Of a stretch of 64,000 nucleotides of DNA, positions 8,516-16,307 are shown one piece after another. The position numbers and the translations under genes were made by a program. How positions within the stretch are numbered: the first letter of the stretch is position 1; every line of letters starts with the position of its first letter. The stretch is from Sphingobium sp. (GTDB lineage Bacteria; Pseudomonadota; Alphaproteobacteria; Sphingomonadales; Sphingomonadaceae): the NCBI GenBank assembly GCA_023266575.1, contig JAHFPV010000002.1, positions 1 through 64,000 of the forward strand, given 5' to 3'. The notes beneath the pieces were generated by a model that had not been told where the DNA came from, searched no databases, and saw nothing but the letters and a program-made list of their open reading frames with translations.

Positions 8516-10273
8516 TTAGAGGCCGAGGCCGCGCTTGCGGCCCAGCGCCCAGTCGATGCCGCCGCCTGCGCGGACGACGCCGGACACCTGCCGGCCGAGT
8601 TGCTGTTCGAGGGTGCTGGCCCAAGGCACGAGCTGGAAACCGAGGCCGTCGTCGATCATGGCGAAGCGGCCGGACGTGAGCGCGAGGCGCTGGCGCACGA
8701 CGCCTGCGATCTTCTCGCCGGTGGCAGCCGGGCGATAGGCAAGCCCGGTCTCGCCCGCGATCTTCGCGCCGACGGAATCCAGCTCGCGCTTGCGGAGCCT
8801 GTCGAGCATCCCGCGCTCGAACACCGTGCGTTCGCCGAAGCGGCGCGCCAGCCCCTCGCGAACGAGATGATCAGTGCGCGCGTCCATCGCCCGGCGCACC
8901 TCGGCGCCGAACCCGCCGTCCGCGACGCCGGCGCCGCGCTCGATCAGGCGATGGTCGAGCCAGGTCGCGCCGGGCGCCTTGATCTGCGCGGGCAAGTCGA
9001 GATCTGATCGCGTGGCGAGGATGAGCGCCGGCTTCTCGTCGCCGGGCCTGCCGACGCCGCGCAGCTCGACGATGCCGCCGAGCGCCGGGCTATGCTCCAG
9101 CGCTTCGAGACCCGGCAGGCGGACGTGATGGGTGCGGCCGTCCGTGCCGTCGATGACGGCATAGGCCGTCCCGGTCAGTTCGTCGTGCAGTCCTTTGTCG
9201 ATCAGCCGGCCAGCGATCGGCTTCTCGGGAGCGCCGCTGACGACGGCATAGCTGTCGAGCGGCCGATCCTGTCCGCGCTCTTTGAGCGCCGCGCCGATCG
9301 TGCGGATGATGTCGCCGCGTGACCCCAACTCGCGCAGCTTCGCCTGCGCGCCTGTCGCAACCGCCCATTGACCCGGCTCACCCTCGGCCGCCAGCCCCAT
9401 CGTCTCCAGATGCTGCAACCGCCCGATCATCAGCCGGCGGAGTCGCGGATCGTCCGGGCCGGGCCGCTCGGGGCGCAGGTCGATCACGCCCAGCTCGTCG
9501 GCGGCGCGCCCGATCTCCCCGTCGAGCCGGGTCCAGCGCTCGGCCGTCACCTCGCGGTCGAGCGCGCGCTGGACTTCGTGCTCGGGTTTCGGCCCTAGCT
9601 CCGCGAACGCCAACTCCTCGGCGCGCGAGCGCAGGCCGTGGCCGATATAGTCGCGCGCCATCACGAGATCGGCGCCGGTGTCGGTGACACCGCGCACGAG
9701 CAGATGGACGTGCGGATTGTCGGTGTTCCAGTGATCGACCGCGATCCATTCCAGGCGTGTGCCGAGGTCGGCTTCCATCTGGCGGACGAGATCGCGGGTG
9801 TATTCGCGCAGGTCGGAAAGATCGGCGGCATCCTCGGGCGAAACGATGATGCGGAAATGATGCCGGTCGTCCTTGCATCGCTCCGCGAAACCGCGATCGT
9901 CGGCACGATCCCCGTCGGCGTCGAACATGCGCGCGGGCGAGCCGTCGCGGGTGACGCCCTCGCGCTTCAGATAGGCGATGTGCGCGGACAGCGGCGCCAT
10001 GCGCCGGCCGCCGACGCGGTGGCGGACGGGCAGCGCCTTGACCAGCACGCGCCGGCCCGATCCGAACAGGCGGCTCCGCGCGAACGATGTGCGCCCGCGC
10101 CCGAAGCTCGATTGCCCCCGCGAGCGCGATCCGCCCCACCCGGCGCGCTTGCCGCCGCCGCTGCGGGCGGCGACGCGCAGCACCTCGGCCACCAGGCCGC
10201 GCGCATTGCGGCCCTGCGCCTTGCTGCGCTTGGCCTTGCCTGGCCGGATGCGGAAATCGCTGTCCTCGCTCAT
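8516..10273 (-). CDS. VirD2-like relaxase with DUF3363 region (MOBP type)
   Basis: Nicks and covalently binds one strand at oriT and pilots it through the channel. In the 585-residue product, residues 1-80 are Arg/Lys/Gly-rich. The relaxase fold follows, with HHFRIIVSPEDAADL at about 138-152 and the metal-binding histidines in DHWNTDNPHVHLLVRG (H188 and H190). The C-terminal half matches the DUF3363 region commonly fused to such relaxases. The ATG overlaps the stop of a possible 38-codon frame by four bases. The catalytic Tyr cannot be fixed by eye; Tyr101 in HIAYLKREGV is a candidate. Confidence 0.92.
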   Translation of the reverse strand: MSEDSDFRIRPGKAKRSKAQGRNARGLVAEVLRVAARSGGGKRAGWGGSRSRGQSSFGRGRTSFARSRLFGSGRRVLVKALPVRHRVGGRRMAPLSAHIAYLKREGVTRDGSPARMFDADGDRADDRGFAERCKDDRHHFRIIVSPEDAADLSDLREYTRDLVRQMEADLGTRLEWIAVDHWNTDNPHVHLLVRGVTDTGADLVMARDYIGHGLRSRAEELAFAELGPKPEHEVQRALDREVTAERWTRLDGEIGRAADELGVIDLRPERPGPDDPRLRRLMIGRLQHLETMGLAAEGEPGQWAVATGAQAKLRELGSRGDIIRTIGAALKERGQDRPLDSYAVVSGAPEKPIAGRLIDKGLHDELTGTAYAVIDGTDGRTHHVRLPGLEALEHSPALGGIVELRGVGRPGDEKPALILATRSDLDLPAQIKAPGATWLDHRLIERGAGVADGGFGAEVRRAMDARTDHLVREGLARRFGERTVFERGMLDRLRKRELDSVGAKIAGETGLAYRPAATGEKIAGVVRQRLALTSGRFAMIDDGLGFQLVPWASTLEQQLGRQVSGVVRAGGGIDWALGRKRGLGL

Positions 10274-10386
10274 GGCCGGGCCGTTTTCCGCCGAAAACGG
10301 CCTGTGGTGCCGTTCGAGGCGCTGTTTTTGCTCGCTTTTTTCTTCCGCGCGGCACGCGCGCCGACCGACGCCCCCACGTTAGCCAT
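10270..10386 (-). CDS. possible 38-residue basic leader protein
   Basis: A short frame starting MANVGASVGARAARKKKASK ends in an ATGA overlap with the relaxase start, and GAGG lies eight bases before its ATG. The product is very basic (many Lys and Arg) and could be either a translational leader for the relaxase or chance. No family is recognised. It lies inside the stretch where oriT is expected, which argues for caution. Confidence 0.25.
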   Translation of the reverse strand: MANVGASVGARAARKKKASKNSASNGTTGRFRRKTARP

Positions 10387-10440
10387 AAGAAAAGCCTCGG
10401 CTTTTCGGCAAAACGGGGTGCGGCTTGTATCTTGCCCTCG
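10386..10440 (+). other. candidate oriT nic region
   Basis: The gap between the relaxase and the transglycosylase gene holds an inverted repeat, GAAAAGCC-TC-GGCTTTTC, at 10388-10405. It is followed by TATCTTGCCC at 10428-10437. That motif fits the YATCYTG|Y nick consensus of IncP, IncI and Ti-border relaxases (RP4 has TATCCTG|C). The predicted nick lies between 10434 and 10435 on the plus strand, which would send traF and DUF genes first and traG and trb last. The assignment rests on motif and position only. Confidence 0.45.
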
Positions 10441-10511
10441 TCTGTCCCGGCCGTTTTCTCCCTCCCCAGCCTCACTTCTGCTTCGGATGGTCGAGGGTTG
10501 CGCGATGCCGA

Positions 10512-11423
10512 TCATTGCGATCGGCCCGCGCGAGCGCGGGAGACGAACAGCGTGTCGGCCTGCCTCTCCGTTGGCGATGCAATGGCGTTATCCTCGCCGG
10601 GTGCTGGTCGGCCCGGCGGTGCTGGCGCTGCACCAGTCGCGCTCCCCGGTTGCACAGGAACCGCATCCGAATCCGCGCTCGCCGTGCGCACGAACAGCGC
10701 GGCGCGGCGCCAGGCGAATGGATCGGGCGAAGCGCTCACCGCCGTTTCAACTGCGTCCGACGTGCCGACAATCGACGTCAGTTTTGCGAGATAGGCGCGC
10801 GTCTCGGCGGGCAGCGGACGGCCGCGCGACAGGTAATCTTCGTAGCGTCCCGGCCCCGCGTTGTATGCCGCCAGCATCGCCGTCGCGCTGCCATAGCGGT
10901 CGAACATCGCGCGCAGATAGGCCGCGCCCGCCATGATGTTGTCGCGCACGTCATAGGGATCGCTCCCGAGACCGTGGCGGGCGCGAAGATTGGCCCAGGT
11001 CGCGGGCATGATCTGCATCAGGCCCATCGCCCCGGCCGACGAAACGGCGCGGGCATCGCCGTTGCTCTCGACGCGCATCACCGCCCAAATCCACGCCTCG
11101 GGGATGCCGAACCGGCGCGCCGCGTCGGCGACATGCTCGGCATAGGGATGACGCGCCACGGCTCGATCCGTCGCCGCGTCCTGCGCCGACGCCGCCATTG
11201 GGACAGCCCCGGCCGAAAGCAGACCGAGGGCGAGCGCCACCGCCGATCCGGCTCCGCACCGCCGCCAGCCTGCCAGCGTGCTCGCTGCGGTAAAGGGTAC
11301 GCGCGGCGCGCCGGCCTTCGGCCGCCCTTGACCTTCGCTGCGCGCCCCGGCCGGCCTACGCCCGAGCGGGACGAAGGGATGAGACGGCTTTCCCGCGAAC
11401 AAAGGGATGATGGAGAAGCGCAC
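10512..11423 (-). CDS. conjugation-associated lytic transglycosylase (VirB1-like)
   Basis: Cuts peptidoglycan locally so that the transfer apparatus can span the wall. The SLT domain begins near residue 95; the catalytic Glu is in RVESNGD (E119), followed by GAMGLMQIMP and later AYNAGPGRYEDYL. A hydrophobic export segment lies at about residues 58-80. The start used is a GTG five bases after the upstream DUF736 stop, preceded by AGGA; it leaves an unusually long N-terminal region before the export segment, so a later start is possible. The C-terminal 90 residues are Pro/Ala-rich. Confidence 0.85.
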   Translation of the reverse strand: MRFSIIPLFAGKPSHPFVPLGRRPAGARSEGQGRPKAGAPRVPFTAASTLAGWRRCGAGSAVALALGLLSAGAVPMAASAQDAATDRAVARHPYAEHVADAARRFGIPEAWIWAVMRVESNGDARAVSSAGAMGLMQIMPATWANLRARHGLGSDPYDVRDNIMAGAAYLRAMFDRYGSATAMLAAYNAGPGRYEDYLSRGRPLPAETRAYLAKLTSIVGTSDAVETAVSASPDPFAWRRAALFVRTASADSDAVPVQPGSATGAAPAPPGRPAPGEDNAIASPTERQADTLFVSRARAGRSQ

Positions 11424-11427
11424 GATC

Positions 11428-11763
11428 TCAGTCCTGCTCGCGCGGCTTCTGGGGCCGGTTCCAGCGCAGCGACCATGCCGATTTGTCATTGGTGTTCTGG
11501 AACAGCGCGGCGCGGATCGGCTGCGCGAAGGTGGGATCGTCGATGCGCAGCGAGACGTAATCCCCGGCGCGTTCGCCGCTCTCGTTCCAGCCCGCGCCGA
11601 TCTCCGGTCCGTCGCCGTCATCGCCGCGATGGACGCGCCAGTCCGGCGCCTTCTCGGCATCGCTCGGCTCGGCCGGAACGATGGAGATGCGGATGTCGAG
11701 CATCGCGCTTTCGAGGATGCCTTCAAAGCCATTGGCGGTGCGGATGAAGCTGCCGATCTGCAT
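11428..11763 (-). CDS. DUF736 family protein
   Basis: A 111-residue protein of the DUF736 family, which is largely confined to ICEs and plasmids of alpha- and betaproteobacteria. It begins MQIGSFIRTANGFEG and contains APDWRVHRG, GAGWNESGE and DYVSLRIDDPTF, the conserved strands of the family. Function is unknown. A strong AAGGAG precedes the ATG. It lies between traF and the transglycosylase gene in the transfer operon. A second, diverged copy lies at 17186-17485. Confidence 0.88.
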   Translation of the reverse strand: MQIGSFIRTANGFEGILESAMLDIRISIVPAEPSDAEKAPDWRVHRGDDGDGPEIGAGWNESGERAGDYVSLRIDDPTFAQPIRAALFQNTNDKSAWSLRWNRPQKPREQD

Positions 11764-11798
11764 GGGAATCTCCTTTGGGTTGGCAGGGAAAAATCGGG

Positions 11799-12344
11799 TC
11801 AGCGCCAGGTGAGCGGCGCGTCGGGGGTCTGGCGGGTGAGGATCGGGATCGCGCGGCCGAGCACGGCGGACGCGCGGAGCGGCCCGAAATAGCGGCCGTC
11901 CAGGCTGTCGGGATGATCGGGATTGAGCAGCAGCAGCTCGCCCGCCGCGAGCGTGCGGCAGCCCTGCCAGACCGGCAGCGGACGGCCGATCCGGTCGCGC
12001 ATCAGCGCGACAGCGACGGGCCGTCCCTCGACGCTCACCGCGACACCGATCCGGCACACATGCTGCCCGGCCTTGGCGGCGACGTGCTTCAACAGCGGCA
12101 CGTTCCTGCCGAGATAGCCGCGCTCGGCCATCCAGCGGCCAAGCCGCTCGGGCGGCTCGACCGCGACCAACGCGCCGCGCGGCGGATCGCGGTCCGGCTC
12201 GATCCGATAGAGGCCGAGCGGCGCGCTCGCGCTGGCGTTCCAGACGACGCGCGGCAGCGGATCGGTGATCGCGATGACCGCGAACGCGCCAGCGAAAGCC
12301 GACGCGGTGATCGCTGTCGCGCGGACGTAGAAGCGGCGGGTCAT
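11799..12344 (-). CDS. traF: TraF, S26 family pilin-processing peptidase
   Basis: A serine peptidase related to signal peptidase I that trims TrbC pilin before cyclisation. In the 181-residue product, a membrane segment spans about residues 8-28. The nucleophile motif SAPLGLY places Ser40, and the general-base Lys is in PLLKHVAA (Lys86). The later GRYFGPL motif is the usual S26 box. The ATG overlaps the DUF2840 stop (ATGA); a longer in-frame extension upstream is rejected on that ground. Confidence 0.9.
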   Translation of the reverse strand: MTRRFYVRATAITASAFAGAFAVIAITDPLPRVVWNASASAPLGLYRIEPDRDPPRGALVAVEPPERLGRWMAERGYLGRNVPLLKHVAAKAGQHVCRIGVAVSVEGRPVAVALMRDRIGRPLPVWQGCRTLAAGELLLLNPDHPDSLDGRYFGPLRASAVLGRAIPILTRQTPDAPLTWR

Positions 12345-12847
12345 CCTTCGATCTCCCGGCGCTTGAGCCAGGCGCGATGTCGCTCCAACGTGTAGAGTCG
12401 CGGCTGATGTCCGGCGGCGATGCGGTTGTGGACGTGGCGCCAATGATCGGGTGCGGCGTCGCACGGATCGACACCGGCCGCTTCGGTCGCGTCGATCGCG
12501 GCCAGCACCTGTTGGACCTTGGGCCAGCCCTCGATCTTGAGCAGGATGTCGCCGCCCGGCCGCACGAACGGCAGCGTCGTGAACGGCTCACCGGCTGCGA
12601 CCGCGCGCACCACGTCGATGCGCGAGATGATCGTGCCGTAGTCGTTCGACGCCCAGCGGACGAACGCGAACACGGCGCCCGGCCGGAAGCTGACGATGCG
12701 GCGGCGGCGATCGACGATCTCGTCCTTGGCGATGCGGCCGAACCTGATCCAGTGCTCGACCCGCTTCTCGATCCAGGTCAGTTCGACGCGGGTTAGGCCG
12801 TCGCCGGTGGCGGTCGGCAGGCGCATAGGTGACGGCGGCATGATCAT
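12341..12847 (-). CDS. DUF2840 family protein
   Basis: A 168-residue soluble protein of the DUF2840 family, found almost only in alphaproteobacterial ICEs between an AlpA-like gene and traF, as here. Recognisable stretches are TWIEKRVEHWIRFGR, NDYGTIISRIDVVRA and LLKIEGWPKVQQVL. Its biochemical role is unknown. It overlaps both neighbours by four bases. An alternative ATG lies two codons downstream. Confidence 0.85.
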   Translation of the reverse strand: MIMPPSPMRLPTATGDGLTRVELTWIEKRVEHWIRFGRIAKDEIVDRRRRIVSFRPGAVFAFVRWASNDYGTIISRIDVVRAVAAGEPFTTLPFVRPGGDILLKIEGWPKVQQVLAAIDATEAAGVDPCDAAPDHWRHVHNRIAAGHQPRLYTLERHRAWLKRREIEG

Positions 12848-13110
12848 CGCCGGCTCCGGGCGATGGCCGAGTCGGCGCGCGGCATGAGGTCGTCCTGCCC
12901 CGGATCGGAGGTCGAATGCTTGATGCCGATGTCGGCCCAGGCGCGCAGGTCATCGACCGAATAGACGACGCGGCCGCCGATCCGGCGGTAGGCCGGGCCG
13001 GTCCCGAAATAGCGGTGCTTCTCCAGCGTTCGGCCCGAGAGGCCGAGAAAGCGCGCGGCTTCCGGCGTGCGCAGGAAGCGGGGCGGCAGGTTGGTGGGCG
13101 TATCGGACAA
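12844..13110 (-). CDS. AlpA-like helix-turn-helix protein (excisionase type)
   Basis: A small winged-helix DNA-binding protein of the MerR/AlpA/Xis class: the core FLRTPEAARFLGLSGRTLEKHRYFGTGP is followed by YRRIGGRVVYSVDDLRAW. Such proteins act as excisionases or activate excision genes in ICEs; the role here is inferred. The start chosen is a TTG, because AGGAG stands seven bases upstream and the product (88 residues) then has the family length. A longer reading from an upstream codon would add 39 residues of unlike composition. Confidence 0.85.
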   Translation of the reverse strand: MSDTPTNLPPRFLRTPEAARFLGLSGRTLEKHRYFGTGPAYRRIGGRVVYSVDDLRAWADIGIKHSTSDPGQDDLMPRADSAIARSRR

Positions 13111-13240
13111 GTGACGGCTCCTGCGGGCAGTGGCGGCAGGAGGCGTAAATGACAGGCCGGACGCGGCCGGGTGGGGTATGAAGATGTGCGGCTGCACGGA
13201 TCTGACCACCCCCTGCGAGGGCGCCACCGGGGCGGACGGA

Positions 13241-13864
13241 TCAGCGAATGCGGAGCAGTTTGCGGTAGTCGCCGTTCATCATCGCGATGCCGTCGCGGAC
13301 CAGGCGCACGACGAACGACCGCGAAGCGGACATCTTCCAATCGCTGGCGGACAATCTGGTCGCGTCATCACGTCCGAGCTCGACCGCGATCTGGCGATAG
13401 GTCGCCCCGCCATCGCGCAGGTCGAGCGCGCGGAGCATCAGGTCGAGCCGCGCCAGCCGGTAGGCGGTGAGCGGCCAGCCGCGCGGCAACGGCCCCGCCG
13501 CACGCCCGAACAGGCGGCGGTGGAAGCGCAGCAGGCTCGCGATGCGCGTGATGAAATCCTTGTCGAGCGGGATGACGGCGGCGAGCGGGCGACCGGGCTC
13601 CGGATCGCGCAGCCAAAGCCGATGCTCGCCGGCAGCGTCAGAGACGATGACATGGCGCCCTTCGATACCGGCCACGTCGGCGAACAGCGCGCCGAGCGCG
13701 CGCGGATCGACCGGCGCGGCACGCTCGAATCCATCCGGGGCGGCGTCGAGAATGACCGTGACGGCGGTCAGTTCCGGCCGCCAGACGACCGGCTCTGAAA
13801 GATCATCCGGCGCCGTGGCGAAAGGACAACCCCCAGCGCCGCGCGAATGCCGCCTCGGCGGCAT
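13241..13864 (-). CDS. DUF2285 (RovC-like DNA-binding) protein
   Basis: A 207-residue protein with the C-terminal DUF2285 domain, now linked to the DNA-binding region of the regulator RovC. Visible blocks include LSEPVVWRPELTAVTVILDA, LWLRDPEPGRPLAAVIPLD and a helix-turn-helix-like tail (YRQIAVELG, then KMSASRSFVVRLVRDG). It overlaps the end of the DUF6499 gene by about 60 bases, so the two look like halves of one split regulator. The start is uncertain: the ATG used has GAAGG immediately before it, which is too close. Confidence 0.75.
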   Translation of the reverse strand: MPPRRHSRGAGGCPFATAPDDLSEPVVWRPELTAVTVILDAAPDGFERAAPVDPRALGALFADVAGIEGRHVIVSDAAGEHRLWLRDPEPGRPLAAVIPLDKDFITRIASLLRFHRRLFGRAAGPLPRGWPLTAYRLARLDLMLRALDLRDGGATYRQIAVELGRDDATRLSASDWKMSASRSFVVRLVRDGIAMMNGDYRKLLRIR

Positions 13865-14045
13865 CCTTCGCGACGGCGCCGCTGGCGATGCGCTTCTGCA
13901 TCTGCGCATGTTCGGCGCGATAAGTGGGGTTTCGCCGTAGAAACTCGGCGGCGATTTCAGCGCGCCCGCTTGCATCGGACAAGCCGCCGATGCGTTGCTG
14001 GCGCCGTCCCGGCGGCATCGGCATTGCATCCTCCCAGCCGCGCAT
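13803..14045 (-). CDS. DUF6499-like N-terminal partner of the DUF2285 protein
   Basis: An 80-residue protein starting MRGWEDA and containing EFLRRNPTYRAEH, the hallmark of the short DUF6499 domain that precedes DUF2285 either as a separate gene or fused. The C-terminal KDAAEAAFARRWGLSFRH is also typical. The conserved leading half is less well matched than usual (MPMPPGRRQQRIGG), so it is a diverged copy. The ATG lacks a good ribosome site and upstream starts cannot be excluded. It probably works with the adjoining DUF2285 gene in control of the element. Confidence 0.65.
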   Translation of the reverse strand: MRGWEDAMPMPPGRRQQRIGGLSDASGRAEIAAEFLRRNPTYRAEHAQMQKRIASGAVAKDAAEAAFARRWGLSFRHGAG

Positions 14046-14178
14046 TGCGCGAATTTCGGGAGGGACAACATTGCCGCGCAGGAAGCGTCGCAATAGCGCG
14101 AAGGTTGCGCTCAACCATGCTCGGAAGGCTGCGGCGCGAACCACGAGGAAGCGCCAAAATGGATGAAATCTTAACGCT

Positions 14179-14442
14179 TTAGGGACGCTCGCAACCGAGC
14201 AGATGGGCGTAGCCAACTTCGGTCATCCACCGCGCTCGCGCGAGATGGCTGGCGTGCATGGTCTTCGCCCTATGCGGTTCGGCGGCGGCGTCGATGCCGA
14301 GAATAAGGGCGGCGACCTCGCGCCAGTCGGCGCCCTCCTCGGCCGCGTCGAGCAAGCGCAGATAGTCCGCCAAATGGCTTTCGTCATAGGCGGTGAGCTG
14401 CGATACATCCGGCGCGCGATCTGCGAAATGGCTGGTGCTCAT
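14179..14442 (-). CDS. small DUF2285-type protein
   Basis: An 87-residue acidic protein whose central part (YDESHLADYLRLLDAAEEGA, DWREVAALILGID, then HLARARWMTEVGYAHLL) matches the short helical DUF2285-like proteins found as the first gene leftward from the ICE control region. No enzymatic motif is present; a DNA-binding role is inferred. The ATG at MSTSHFAD is used because frames further upstream run into the divergent promoter region shared with the XRE gene. Confidence 0.65.
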   Translation of the reverse strand: MSTSHFADRAPDVSQLTAYDESHLADYLRLLDAAEEGADWREVAALILGIDAAAEPHRAKTMHASHLARARWMTEVGYAHLLGCERP

Positions 14443-14556
14443 GGCGCCCCCGACATGATCCTCATTAACGAACCTAGACCAAATACATGCGCCGGCTATG
14501 TGCAAGTCTCGCATCGTTCGTTGCACCTGTTGCAGCGACAAGCGCCGCCAGACCGG

Positions 14557-14596
14557 CGATACACCTTATAGGAGATAAACCGGATAGTGTGTATCG
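14557..14596. promoter_or_regulatory. inverted repeat, candidate XRE operator
   Basis: Two perfect 8-base arms, CGATACAC (14557-14564) and GTGTATCG (14589-14596), lie 32 bases apart, close to three helical turns, in the divergent region between the DUF2285-type gene and the XRE gene. A TTATAGGAGATAAAC stretch sits between them. The pattern fits autoregulation by the XRE protein encoded 15 bases downstream. Binding itself is not shown by the sequence. Confidence 0.45.
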
Positions 14597-14611
14597 TCCA
14601 GTTTGCCGCGC

Positions 14612-14839
14612 ATGGATATGCGCCGCCTCGTGGGATTGAACTTCGCCAGATTGAGGAAGGAGAAGGGCTTTACCCAGGAGCGCTTTGCCGAGACATCGGG
14701 CTTTACTCAACAATATGTAAGCGATCTGGAGCGCGGGCGACGCAATCCCACGGTCGTCACCCTGTTTCATCTGGCATCGGCGCTTGGCGTTACACCGGCC
14801 GAACTTGTCGCCGAAACCGACTTGCCTGGGGGCGACTAA
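14612..14839 (+). CDS. XRE family repressor-like regulator
   Basis: A 75-residue Cro/CI-type protein that is almost all helix-turn-helix: LRKEKGFTQERFAETSGFTQ, then YVSDLERGRRNPTVVTLFHL, then ALGVTPAELV. Such single-domain repressors commonly sit opposite the ICE operon and keep transfer genes silent; that is an inference from position. A TTG three codons upstream could also serve as start. No strong ribosome site is visible at either start, which would suit low expression. Confidence 0.85.
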   Translation: MDMRRLVGLNFARLRKEKGFTQERFAETSGFTQQYVSDLERGRRNPTVVTLFHLASALGVTPAELVAETDLPGGD

Positions 14840-14958
14840 CCTCTCCTGAGAAGCGAGCTGGGCGCCAGCCCGGCGAGCGCGCCATTGCGGCCGCGCGGAC
14901 CTTGGGACGCGCGGCCGCCGCCGATCCGGTGCAGCGGATCGGCGCGAAACGGGAAAGG

Positions 14959-14986
14959 CCGCAGGGCCGGAAACTCGGCCCTGCGG
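14959..14986. terminator. hairpin 3' of the DUF932 and XRE genes
   Basis: CCGCAGGGCCG (14959-14969) and CGGCCCTGCGG (14976-14986) form a perfect 11-bp stem with a GAAACT loop between two convergent genes. No long T-run follows on either strand, so it may be a weak or factor-assisted terminator. A second stem, CCGATCCG/CGGATCGG, lies just to its left at about 14921-14942. Confidence 0.5.
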
Positions 14987-14996
14987 TGGCGAATGC

Positions 14997-15839
14997 TCAA
15001 GCGGCTTTGAGGCGCTGCATCCCCTCGGCCAGCGTCCACAGCGCACGGTTGAGCGTCACATTCTGGTCGATGCCGTTGATCGCGCGGGTCTGACTGCGCC
15101 GGATGCGGCCCTCGGCATTGCGCTTGCGGCCATGCAGCCCGCCGCGAACGACATTCTCCTGAATGACGTTGAACGTGGTCCAGAGACTCCGGTCCACATC
15201 CTCGCGGCGGCGCGGCTCGATGATCTGGTCGGGCCGCACCGGACTTTCATCGTCGCCGTAGCGGGCGACAAGGCTCACCTCGCCAAGCAAGCGCTGTTCG
15301 TCGGGGGAAAGCTGAATCCCCTTCATGGTTTCGCTGGCGTCGATCAGCCGGGGAAAGTCCTCGGCGACGGTGTAAACGCCCTCGATAATGTCATGCTCGA
15401 TATTCCCCTTGTGCGGAACGCGGACCTCCTCGAACCGCTCGCCTGCAATCATGCTGTTGGTGCAGACGAACCGCAGCATCCCGGCGAACATCTGGTAAGC
15501 GCTGGTCCCGTCATGGCTGTTGACGATGATGACTTCGGCGGCCTCGGGCTTACCGATCCCGTCATCGCGGCGCAGGCGCAGCATGTGCTTGGCGTGGCCG
15601 TGGCGGCTGCCGTCGCGAGGAACGGACTGCACGGCGAAGAACGGAAACCATCCTTCCCGGCGCAACCCCTCCACGATGTCGATGGTGGGAACATAGACGT
15701 AGCGATCAGAACGGCTGTCGTGCGCCTCGCGGGCAAAGATGGACGGGACATGGCGATAGAGCGCCTCGTTATCGAGCGCCTCATGGCCGCTGATCTGGTG
15801 GGCGTTGCGGCCGAACCGGGTGGCGAGTTGATGGTACAT
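14997..15839 (-). CDS. DUF932 family protein
   Basis: A 280-residue protein with the DUF932 signature: SDRYVYVPTIDIVEGLRREG, RDGSRHGHAKHMLRLRR, EVIIVNSHDGTSAYQMFAG and FVCTNSMIAG. The family is frequent in plasmids, phages and ICEs, and its function is unknown. AAGGAG five bases ahead of the ATG fixes the start; in-frame sequence further upstream is Arg-rich and unlike the family. The gene faces the XRE gene and closes the conserved part of the element. Confidence 0.85.
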   Translation of the reverse strand: MYHQLATRFGRNAHQISGHEALDNEALYRHVPSIFAREAHDSRSDRYVYVPTIDIVEGLRREGWFPFFAVQSVPRDGSRHGHAKHMLRLRRDDGIGKPEAAEVIIVNSHDGTSAYQMFAGMLRFVCTNSMIAGERFEEVRVPHKGNIEHDIIEGVYTVAEDFPRLIDASETMKGIQLSPDEQRLLGEVSLVARYGDDESPVRPDQIIEPRRREDVDRSLWTTFNVIQENVVRGGLHGRKRNAEGRIRRSQTRAINGIDQNVTLNRALWTLAEGMQRLKAA

Positions 15840-16307
15840 GGCTGAACTCCTTGGGCTTGGGTTTCCGCGCAGCGGAGCGCCGCGCTGAAACCCTGCCCGT
15901 CGGCGAGACCGGGGGTGCAACCGGAGTGGGCGGCTTCGCGGGGAACCGGCTGCACGGAATGGCGAAGCCGTGGAGGAAGCTGGGCGGAAGCCGCTCCGAA
16001 GGGCGCTGGGGGCAGCGCCCCAAGCACTGCGGCGCCAAGTGGCGCCGCACGACAAATGCGCCTAAGCGGGATCAGTCCGCGTAGAAGCTGCTGAGCGACA
16101 CGAACGAACAGGGCTACACCTGCTCACCTCGAGCCACCGGGCAGATCGGGCGGAAGGCGTTCACATAGCCCGTCTAGATGAACGCGCTCAAGCAGAGCGG
16201 CAGCGCGCGCCTGTCGATGCACATGCGTGGCCGAGGAAAAGGAATAGTCGTGGGGAATGGTGAACGGGAGTGCGAGGACGAGTTGCTCGCGCTGGAGCGA
16301 GCACGCG
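15840..16307. other. 468-base gap without a convincing gene
   Basis: This stretch joins the conserved ICE genes to the cargo. It carries the promoter side of the DUF932 gene. From 16178 a 48-codon plus-strand frame begins (MNALKQSGSARLSMHMRGRG), which I cannot assign. Several short frames on both strands look like fragments, but none is recognisable. A recombination scar from cargo insertion is possible. Confidence 0.4.

Noticed and set aside
6326-9007. Plus-strand open frame of 893 codons across traG and the relaxase gene
   Set aside because: It is antisense to two well-supported transfer genes, has Arg/Pro/Gly-rich shadow composition and no recognisable domain.
10388-10405. GAAAAGCC/GGCTTTTC hairpin as a transcription terminator
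   Set aside because: It lies between genes of one transfer operon next to the nick-like motif, so an oriT role is preferred, although a terminator cannot be excluded.
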